Source of the DNA: Actinomycetota bacterium
Lineage (GTDB): Bacteria > Actinomycetota > Thermoleophilia > Gaiellales > Gaiellaceae
Direction: 5' to 3'
Assembly (NCBI GenBank): GCA_003162235.1
Contig: PMMN01000048.1
Span: forward strand, 34,535-45,750
DNA: 11,216 bases
The translations under genes and the position numbers were made by a program. Position 1 is the first letter of the stretch; the number at the start of each line of letters is the position of its first letter. The notes beneath the pieces are model-generated. The model did not search any database and was not told the DNA's origin. It was given only the letters and a program-made list of their open reading frames with translations. Positions 6,572-11,216 of the stretch are shown here, piece by piece.

Positions 6572-6952
6572 TCAGCGCCGTTGGATGAACCGGAACAGGC
6601 AGAGCAGGCTCAAGTACAGAAACGCCAGCCAGAAGTAGGGAAAGACGTTGTGGCCGCGCGCTGCCTCCACTATGAAGCAGATGAAAATGACCTGAAACAA
6701 AACGACGCCGGCGCCCCAGCCCGCGAGTAGGCTGATCGTATCGGAGCGCTCGTCGCCGACGAGCCCCCGGCGAAGTTTCTTGCTGTAGCCGGCCGCGAGG
6801 AGAGCGAGCGCGATCACGAGGATCAGTCCGAGACCTTTAAACGCCTGTGAGCGCTCGCCCTGGATCCTCCAGGTCACCACGGTGAATAGCCCGCCACCGT
6901 ACAGGAGCACACTAGCCGGCAAGAACCACTTCGATTTCATGAACTTAGGCAT
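6572..6952 (-). CDS. Small four-TM membrane protein, DUF2178-like
   Basis: 126 residues with four hydrophobic segments at about 9-28, 37-55, 74-97 and 103-121. Between the second and third lies a short loop with GDERSD (66-71), the acidic/Arg motif I associate with the DUF2178 membrane family. Its ATG directly follows the TAA of the XRE gene (TAAATG), so the two are co-transcribed and probably translationally coupled. DUF2178-type proteins are commonly found beside a small XRE regulator of this kind, which supports the assignment. The molecular role is unknown. Met5 is a possible alternative start. Confidence 0.78.
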   Translation of the reverse strand: MPKFMKSKWFLPASVLLYGGGLFTVVTWRIQGERSQAFKGLGLILVIALALLAAGYSKKLRRGLVGDERSDTISLLAGWGAGVVLFQVIFICFIVEAARGHNVFPYFWLAFLYLSLLCLFRFIQRR

Positions 6953-7147
6953 TTAGCTCTCTTCCGTGAACAACTTCTCGATCGATGTTCCGAAGTAGCG
7001 CGCGAGCGCGAGCGCCAGCGGTAGAGAGGGCGTGTAACGCTCCTTCTCGATCGAGTTGATCGTCTGTCGCGAGACGTCGACAAGGTCGGCCAGCTGGCCC
7101 TGAGACAGGCCCGCTTTCTCCCGTAGTTCGTGCACTCGGTTCTTCAT
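6953..7147 (-). CDS. Small XRE-family transcriptional regulator, YozG/YgzD type
   Basis: 64 residues, almost entirely one helix-turn-helix domain. It begins MKNRVHELREKAGLSQGQLA; the recognition part is VSRQTINSIEKERYTPS (25-41), followed by the usual LALALARYFGTSIEKLF ending. The frame stays open upstream to base 7402, but that extension lacks similarity and would cross the operator, so ATG 7145-7147 is chosen. No Shine-Dalgarno is present; a promoter with TTGACA and TAACTT ends 7 bases before the ATG, suggesting a leaderless message. Three half-sites of TGTCAAG/CTTGACA cover the promoter, pointing to autorepression. It heads an operon with the DUF2178-like gene and may also control the divergent oxidoreductase. 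Confidence 0.92.
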   Translation of the reverse strand: MKNRVHELREKAGLSQGQLADLVDVSRQTINSIEKERYTPSLPLALALARYFGTSIEKLFTEES

Positions 7148-7150
7148 CGC

Positions 7151-7186
7151 TGTCAAGTTAGCTTGACATGTTGTGGATGTCAAGCT
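7151..7186. promoter_or_regulatory. Operator cluster for the XRE regulator
   Basis: Two overlapping inverted repeats share a middle arm. The first is TGTCAAG (7151-7157) with CTTGACA (7162-7168), spacer 4. The second is AGCTTGACAT (7160-7169) with ATGTCAAGCT (7177-7186), a perfect 10-bp arm pair with spacer 7. The sites overlie both promoter boxes of the XRE gene. Confidence 0.75.
7155..7183 (-). promoter_or_regulatory. Promoter of the XRE/DUF2178-like operon
   Basis: On the minus strand a perfect TTGACA -35 box (7183-7178) is followed after 17 bases by TAACTT (7160-7155) as -10. The ATG lies 7 bases further, so the mRNA is likely leaderless. The operator half-sites coincide with these boxes. 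Confidence 0.6.
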
Positions 7187-7250
7187 CGCTTTACAGGGCG
7201 GTGTTCGCAATCTCCGCGGTGGGTATGAGAGTGCCGTAGAAGGAGGAGAG

Positions 7251-7877
7251 ATGAAAATCGGAATCATCGGTGCGGGCAACATAGGTGGAACGCTGGCTCG
7301 GCACTTCGCCAGAGCCGGCCACGAGCTGGCTGTCTCGAACTCGCGCGGGCCCGAGACGCTGCGGGATCTCGTGGCGGAGATCGGCGAACCGGCTCGTGCC
7401 ACGACTCCGGCGGAGGCGGTGGAATTCGGCGAGGTGGTTGTCGTCTCGATTCCCCTGGGCCGCTATCGCGAGCTTCCGGCCGAGGGCGCTGAAGGCAAGG
7501 TTGTGATCGACACCAACAACTACTACCCGAACCGCGACGGGCACTTCGAGGAGCTGGACAGCGACGCCACCACGTCGAGCGAGCTACTCCAGGCGCACAT
7601 GAAGGGCGCGCGTGTCGTCAAGGCCTTCAACGCCATCTACTGGGAGCACCTCCGCGACCAGAGCAGGCTTTCGGGCGATCCAAAACGAATCGGCATTCCG
7701 ATCTCGGGCGACGACGCGCAGGCCAAGCGGACAGTGGCCAAACTGATCGACGAGATCGGCTTCGACGCGGTCGACATGGGCACGCTCGCCGAGGGCGGAC
7801 GCAGGCACCAGCCCGGGACTCCCGTCTACACATCCGATCTGCAGGCATCGAAGCTGCGCAAGTTCGCAGGCGTTTGA
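7251..7877 (+). CDS. NADP-binding oxidoreductase, COG2085 / F420-dependent reductase-like
   Basis: 208 residues. The Rossmann fold begins at once with MKIGIIGAGNIGGTLA, where GAGNIGG (7-13) binds the dinucleotide; the basic/Ser stretch SNSRGP (29-34) after the second strand is typical of NADPH binding. VIDTNNYYPNRDG and RVVKAFNAIYWEHL, downstream, match the predicted dinucleotide-binding enzymes of COG2085, which include NADPH:F420 reductases. Whether it uses F420 or another partner is open. AGGAGGAGAG directly before ATG 7251 fixes the start; the frame extends back to 7173 through the operator region, which is rejected. It is divergent from the XRE gene and close to the following barrel-protein gene, perhaps one transcript. 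Confidence 0.88.
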   Translation: MKIGIIGAGNIGGTLARHFARAGHELAVSNSRGPETLRDLVAEIGEPARATTPAEAVEFGEVVVVSIPLGRYRELPAEGAEGKVVIDTNNYYPNRDGHFEELDSDATTSSELLQAHMKGARVVKAFNAIYWEHLRDQSRLSGDPKRIGIPISGDDAQAKRTVAKLIDEIGFDAVDMGTLAEGGRRHQPGTPVYTSDLQASKLRKFAGV

Positions 7878-7942
7878 GCGGCGCCTTCCGGCGTAAAAAA
7901 GAGTCGGGCCGGGAAGAAGCCGAGAAATCGTCCGAGGAGGCC

Positions 7943-8236
7943 ATGGTGGCAGTCGCAGTGGAGATCCATTTTCCGGGCACATCGCTCGATCAGTACGACC
8001 AGGTGATCAAGGCGATGGGTTTCGTGCCGAAAGGCCCCGGCGAGCCGGGCCTGCTCTTTCACTGGGTCGCGGAGGCGGGTGGAGGGCTCCGCATCGTGGA
8101 TGTCTGGGAGACGCAAGAGCAGTTCGAGCGCTTCGCCCGGGAGAAGATGGGCCCGCTAACGGCGGAAGCCGGCTTCGGGGCCGAGTCCCATTTCAACGTC
8201 TTCGAAGTGCACAACTACCTCGTCGGTAACCGTTAA
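7943..8236 (+). CDS. Small dimeric alpha/beta-barrel protein, antibiotic-monooxygenase-like
   Basis: 97 residues resembling the ABM/DABB ferredoxin-like fold: a first strand VAVAVEIHFPG, a helix with SLDQYDQVIKAMGF, GLLFHWVAEAGGGLRIVDVWET as strands two and three, then the QEQFERFAREKMGPL helix and a last strand with HNYLV. Such proteins act as small monooxygenases, stress proteins or ligand carriers; no catalytic residue lets me choose. The start is uncertain: ATG 7943 and GTG 7946 follow GAGGAGG (7934-7940), while TTG 7874, overlapping the stop of the previous gene, would add 23 charged residues without similarity. It lies 65 bases after the oxidoreductase gene, probably co-transcribed. Confidence 0.78.
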   Translation: MVAVAVEIHFPGTSLDQYDQVIKAMGFVPKGPGEPGLLFHWVAEAGGGLRIVDVWETQEQFERFAREKMGPLTAEAGFGAESHFNVFEVHNYLVGNR

Positions 8237-8270
8237 CACGGGCGTAGTGCATCTCGGATCCTTGGCACAG

Positions 8271-8284
8271 GGCGCGAAAGCGCC
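8271..8284. terminator. GNRA-loop hairpin between convergent genes
   Basis: GGCGC-GAAA-GCGCC is a perfect 5-bp stem capped by a GAAA tetraloop, in the 73-base gap between the barrel-protein gene (+) and the SGNH gene (-). No U-tract follows. It may stop transcripts from either side. Confidence 0.4.
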
Positions 8285-8309
8285 GCTAGTTCCGCGTTAG
8301 CGACGAGCT

Positions 8310-8945
8310 CTAATAGCCGAGAAGCTCGCGGGCAACCCGCGCCACCGCTAGCGCCACGGCCCGGTGTCCGCCGGCGTTCAGGTGCACGCCGTCGGCGTCG
8401 TCGTAAACGGTGACCTCGGAGAGATCGAGGAGCGGCACACCCACCTCGGCAGCCGCGACCTGGAAGTAGCGGGAAAGGTCAGCGGCCTTAGCCGCTCCGC
8501 CCGAGAAGGTGTCCGCGAGTGTGCTCGTATCGCCCAGTCGCGGCAGCGAACAGAGAAGCACGGCGGGCGCTTCGTAGCCCGGCCCTGTTTCGCTCCGCAG
8601 CGCAATCTGCGCGAGCAAAGCGGCGCCGCGTGCGATATCGAGCGGCGGCAGCGAGTAGCGGTCGCAGAGGTCGTTCGTGCCCAGGAAGACCACGACCAGG
8701 TCGAGCGGCTGGTGCGACTGCAGGCACGGAAGCAGGTACTCGCGCCCGTTCCGGTACTGCTCGAGCGGGTTGTCGAGCACCGTCGTCCGCCCGCTCAGCC
8801 CCTCCTCGATCACGCGGAATTTGTCGCCGAGCTCGGCCTGCAGGACTCCCGGCCAGCGCACCTCCCAGGGAAAGCGCTCGCCCTCGCTCCCGGGGACGAA
8901 GCCCCAGGTGTTCGAGTCGCCGTAGCAGAGGATCGTCTTCGCCAT
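8310..8945 (-). CDS. SGNH/GDSL-type arylesterase or acyltransferase
   Basis: 211 residues of the SGNH hydrolase fold, acting on ester bonds of small acyl substrates. Block I is GDSNTWG (9-15) with nucleophile Ser11. Block II shows IEEGLSGRT (46-54) with the oxyanion-hole Gly. Block III is LGTND (88-92) with Asn91. Block V is DGVHL (185-189) with the catalytic Asp185 and His188. The DVRW-like EVRW, IEEGLSGRT and LPCLQSHQPLDLVV stretches recall the Mycobacterium smegmatis acetyltransferase/arylesterase (MsAcT). There is no signal peptide, so it is probably cytoplasmic. No Shine-Dalgarno precedes ATG 8943-8945; TATCGT (8962-8957, minus) lies 11 bases upstream as a possible -10. It stands as a single gene. 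Confidence 0.9.
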   Translation of the reverse strand: MAKTILCYGDSNTWGFVPGSEGERFPWEVRWPGVLQAELGDKFRVIEEGLSGRTTVLDNPLEQYRNGREYLLPCLQSHQPLDLVVVFLGTNDLCDRYSLPPLDIARGAALLAQIALRSETGPGYEAPAVLLCSLPRLGDTSTLADTFSGGAAKAADLSRYFQVAAAEVGVPLLDLSEVTVYDDADGVHLNAGGHRAVALAVARVARELLGY

Positions 8946-9029
8946 GCGCAGTCGTGACGATAACGATTAACTCTTTTTCCCGTGGCCGCGAGTCCTCAGC
9001 GCCGACCGAGAGATACCTACTGGAAGATT

Positions 9030-9051
9030 GAGTGTCGTACGGGCGGCACTC
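9030..9051. repeat. Hairpin GAGTGTCG-N6-CGGCACTC upstream of the cytochrome b operon
   Basis: An 8-bp stem (one G-T wobble) with a six-base loop, lying about 50 bases upstream of the operon's -35 box. It could be an operator. It has no U-tract and no gene ends just before it. Confidence 0.3.
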
Positions 9052-9102
9052 GTTGCGCGCAGAACGCTGAGCCGAGCTTGTCGCATCGACTGTAAGCGCT
9101 TT

Positions 9103-9141
9103 TTGTTACGAGCGTGCTGGTTCTGGTATAAACGCTAAAGC
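9103..9141 (+). promoter_or_regulatory. Promoter of the cytochrome b operon
   Basis: TTGTTA (9103-9108) and TATAAA (9127-9132) are spaced by 18 bases, a good sigma70-like pair. Nine bases separate the -10 box from GTG 9142 and there is no Shine-Dalgarno, so translation is probably leaderless. Confidence 0.6.
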
Positions 9142-9333
9142 GTGATTCCGCTGCCTGCAGCCGTTTGTCCGCAGCTCGTGGAAGCGCTCATCTCGCTGGG
9201 GGGTAAGCCGCACTCCATTCACGCCGGCTGGTTTCTGATCTCGGTCGCCAACCTCGTCGTGATCGTGCTCATGATCGTCGCTTTCTTGCTGGCGCTGTTC
9301 CTGCCTTTCCCGCGCGAGCGTGACGACGAATGA
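9142..9333 (+). CDS. Small single-TM protein, first gene of the cytochrome b operon
   Basis: 63 residues with one hydrophobic helix at about 30-54, a short N-terminal part holding Cys9, His24 and His27, and a charged end (FPRERDDE). I do not recognise a family. It starts with GTG and its stop overlaps the start of the cytochrome b gene by ATGA, so it is very likely translated and coupled. Its position suggests a small accessory subunit or assembly factor of the cytochrome b complex. A role in haem binding by its histidines is possible but unsupported. Confidence 0.7.
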   Translation: MIPLPAAVCPQLVEALISLGGKPHSIHAGWFLISVANLVVIVLMIVAFLLALFLPFPRERDDE

Positions 9334-10181
9334 GCGCGCGGCCCGAGCCGCCGAGCTGGACCGGCCGCGTCAGGCATGCCGTTTTTTCGGCGTACCCGCC
9401 CGAACAGCTTCTTCCCGAGCGGCAGCCAGCCTATGTCTCCTCTTGGATCTACGTGTTCGGCGTTCTGACGCTCGCGTCCCTAATCGCCGTTGTCTCTTCC
9501 GGAATCGTGCTGGTGATCTTCGGCCCGGCCTGGTGGCACGTCTCGAGCGTTGGCCACTTCGTCAACAGCCTCCATCTCTGGTCGGCGGAGATGTTCTTCT
9601 TCTTCATGGCCGTGCACCTCTGGGGCAAGTTCTTCATGGCTGCCTGGCGCGGCGGCCGAGCGCTGACGTGGATGGCCGGCTCGATCTGCTTTCTCGCCTC
9701 GATCGCGACCGCCTTCACCGGCTACCTCTCGCAGCAGAACTTCGACTCGGAATGGATCAGCACCCAGGCCAAGGACGGCATCAACGCCACGGGTGCCGGT
9801 GCCTTCTGGAACGTTCTCAACTTCGGCCAGATGCTGATGTGGCACATCGTGCTGCTTCCGCTCATCGTCGCGATCCTGATCGGGCTTCACGTCCTGCTCG
9901 TCAGGCGCCACGGCGTCGTTCCGCCGTTCGCTCCGACCGAGGCTCAACTCGCCAAGGCCGGCCTCAGCCTCACCACCACCGTCACGGCCGCGACGTCTCT
10001 GCTTGTGCCACAAGAACTGACTGAGCCTTCGCCACAAGAGCAACCCTTGCTGCAGGAGCCGCTGGCACAGGAGCCCACGTCGGAGGAGCCGCCGGCACAG
10101 GAGCCGCTGGCACAGGAGCCCACGTCGGAGGAGCCCACGTCGGAGGAGCCGCTGTGGACGCTACCGGAGGACCAGTCATGA
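9330..10181 (+). CDS. Cytochrome b, N-terminal (b6-like) four-helix domain with a repeat tail
   Basis: 283 residues. Four membrane helices at about 38-64, 80-105, 113-133 and 168-191 form the haem-bearing core of a cytochrome b. His82/His96 in the second helix and His172/His187 in the fourth are the two bis-histidine pairs; spacing of 14 and 15 resembles cytochrome b6. RRHGVVPPF (192-200) matches the conserved end of this domain. It differs in the loop after TGY (130-132), which reads LSQQN instead of the common SLPWDQ. Residues 201-230 are a linker, and 232-275 form a Pro/Glu/Gln-rich tail of five-residue repeats. There is no C-terminal PEWY domain. It should transfer electrons across the membrane with quinone, but the exact reaction is unclear. 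ATGA overlaps join it to both neighbours. Confidence 0.88.
   Translation: MSARPEPPSWTGRVRHAVFSAYPPEQLLPERQPAYVSSWIYVFGVLTLASLIAVVSSGIVLVIFGPAWWHVSSVGHFVNSLHLWSAEMFFFFMAVHLWGKFFMAAWRGGRALTWMAGSICFLASIATAFTGYLSQQNFDSEWISTQAKDGINATGAGAFWNVLNFGQMLMWHIVLLPLIVAILIGLHVLLVRRHGVVPPFAPTEAQLAKAGLSLTTTVTAATSLLVPQELTEPSPQEQPLLQEPLAQEPTSEEPPAQEPLAQEPTSEEPTSEEPLWTLPEDQS
10023..10145 (+). repeat. 15-bp tandem repeats coding the tail of cytochrome b
   Basis: Six in-frame 15-bp units fill 10056-10145 in the order A-B-A'-A-B-B, where A is GAGCCGCTGGCACAG (EPLAQ) and B is GAGCCCACGTCGGAG (EPTSE); A' differs from A by one base. Degenerate units precede them (from 10023) and a partial A follows. The copies are almost identical, suggesting recent expansion, and copy number changes would keep the frame. 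Confidence 0.9.
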
Positions 10182-11212
10182 GCGCGACCAGCGCATCCGA
10201 CACCTCCGGGGCCCACCGGGCTCGCCGCTTCAAGACGGACCGTGACGTCGTCGAGTGGCAGGGGGACTACAGGCGCTATGACATCGCGAAAGAGGTCCTC
10301 ATCTCGTTCCTGGTCGTCCTTGTTCTGGTGGTCGCCTGTGCCATCGTGTTCTCATCGCCCGATGACCCTCCAGTGACGGTGAAATCCTGGTCGAACGCCG
10401 CACCGGTGGACTTCGCGCAGACCGCAATGGCCGAGCTCAACGGAACGAGCGGGGTCGCGACTTACGGGCCGCCCTACACGAACACGGCGGGCGCCAGCCA
10501 GAAGCTCGGCCCGATCTCGCTCGAGCACGCTGTGGGAGTCAGGATCCCGATCAACACCGCCCAGGACTTCGTGCTGAAGCCGCTTGCGACACTGCCGAAC
10601 CGCCCAGCTCTTGATGCCGCGCTTGCGGAGTACCAAGGCGCGTCCGCGACACAACGAACGAAGTGGGACGCCGCCTACAAGAGAGTCGTCGCAAACGCGA
10701 CCTTCTCCAGTGGCCAGCTCGTCGTGAAGGGCGGCCCTTACGGCCCGGTTGGCGTTCTCATCGGCAACCTCGAGTCGATGGCACGGACCGGAGCCCTTGA
10801 TGGCGCCCTTCTTGCGACGCCTCAGCTGTACGCGACCAATTACACCAACCCGCTGCTGTTCATCGCGGACGGCATGTATCTGGCCGATCAAGCGAGCCTG
10901 CGTCATCTCCAGGGAAGCCAATGGGGAATGATGAACGAGACCGGGAACTTCCCCGGGCAGGCCTGGCTCTGGCTCTACACCATGTGGTACCAGGTTCCTC
11001 CGATGAACAGCTCCAGCAACGGTGACATCGAGGTGTGGGCGATCATGATGGCGCTCACGTTGCTGCTGGCCCTGGTGCCGTTCATACCGGGCTTGAGGTC
11101 CATCCCGCGGCGGATAGGCATCTATCGCCTCATCTGGCGCCATCACTACCGCTCGCTCGGCCCCGACGTGCTCTCACAGATGCCTCCCGGTCGCACGCCG
11201 TCCCGCCGGTAA
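10178..11212 (+). CDS. Two-TM protein with large extracytoplasmic domain, partner of cytochrome b
   Basis: 344 residues. A basic N-terminal tail (RRFKTDRDVVEWQGDYRRYD) leads to a helix at about 38-59, then some 225 residues predicted to lie outside, a second helix at about 285-303, and a basic cytoplasmic end (GLRSIPRRIGIYRLIWRHHYR). The outer part holds NGTSGVATYGPPY (88-100), GPYGPVGVLIGN (186-197) and GSQWGMMNETGNFPGQAWLWLY (246-267). It has no CxxCH haem site, no Rieske Cys/His motifs and no PEWY. I do not know a named family for it; I believe similar proteins accompany cytochrome b in some actinobacteria. ATG 10178 overlaps the cytochrome b stop (ATGA) and follows GGAGG (10166-10170). 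The earlier GTG 10154 is less likely. Its place after a b6-like domain suggests it replaces or modifies the missing C-terminal subunit. Confidence 0.82.
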   Translation: MSATSASDTSGAHRARRFKTDRDVVEWQGDYRRYDIAKEVLISFLVVLVLVVACAIVFSSPDDPPVTVKSWSNAAPVDFAQTAMAELNGTSGVATYGPPYTNTAGASQKLGPISLEHAVGVRIPINTAQDFVLKPLATLPNRPALDAALAEYQGASATQRTKWDAAYKRVVANATFSSGQLVVKGGPYGPVGVLIGNLESMARTGALDGALLATPQLYATNYTNPLLFIADGMYLADQASLRHLQGSQWGMMNETGNFPGQAWLWLYTMWYQVPPMNSSSNGDIEVWAIMMALTLLLALVPFIPGLRSIPRRIGIYRLIWRHHYRSLGPDVLSQMPPGRTPSRR

Positions 11213-11216
11213 GGTC

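Noticed and set aside
7148..7402. N-terminal extension of the XRE regulator to base 7402
   Set aside because: It would run through its own operator and promoter and antisense to the oxidoreductase. The helix-turn-helix protein is complete from ATG 7147.
10023..10145. CRISPR-like array of short repeats
   Set aside because: The units are contiguous 15-mers without spacers and stay in frame within cytochrome b. They code a Pro/Glu-rich tail.
9944..10233. Cys/Ser/Gly- or Ala/Pro-repeat proteins on the minus strand
   Set aside because: They are only antisense readings of the 15-bp repeats and lack a supported start.

Overview
The window is GC-rich, densely coded chromosomal DNA. GC-rich codon use, several apparently leaderless genes, an actinobacterial-type acetyltransferase/esterase and a split cytochrome b operon suggest an actinobacterium, perhaps of the Thermoleophilia (Gaiella/Solirubrobacter side). 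That placement is inference; there is no rRNA or marker gene here to prove it. No phage, insertion sequence or CRISPR array is visible. Most of the window is housekeeping or metabolic.

Left part (1-3362): the N-terminal half of acetyl-CoA synthetase lies on the minus strand and runs off the left edge. A 351-base gene-free stretch with hairpins follows, then an elongator-type tRNA-Met(CAT) with a strong stem-loop behind it. Next come an aldo/keto reductase (+) and a membrane-anchored four-cysteine protein of unknown function (-), whose stop codons touch back to back.

Middle part (3497-8236): glutamate synthase small subunit GltD (+) stands without a large subunit beside it. It is followed by a RimK-like ATP-grasp ligase (-) and a dCMP/ComEB-type deaminase (+). 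A two-gene minus-strand unit encodes a small XRE regulator and a DUF2178-like membrane protein, with clear TGTCAAG/CTTGACA operators over its promoter. Divergent from it lie a dinucleotide-binding oxidoreductase (COG2085 type) and a dimeric alpha/beta-barrel protein.

Right part (8310-11212): an SGNH hydrolase resembling Mycobacterium smegmatis acetyltransferase/esterase lies on the minus strand. A tightly coupled three-gene plus-strand operon (ATGA overlaps at both junctions) follows: a 63-residue one-TM protein, a four-helix cytochrome b with both bis-histidine haem pairs and a repeat-built acidic tail, and a two-TM protein with a large predicted extracytoplasmic domain. The operon starts from a good sigma70-like promoter and may continue past the right edge. 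It is the most unusual part of the window, because it holds a cytochrome b N-terminal domain without the usual PEWY-bearing C-terminal partner.

A recurring signal is a -10-like hexamer placed 7-9 bases before a start codon that has no Shine-Dalgarno sequence, seen at five genes. This implies leaderless transcripts. Other genes (acs, gltD, the oxidoreductase) have good Shine-Dalgarno sites, so two modes of initiation seem to coexist.
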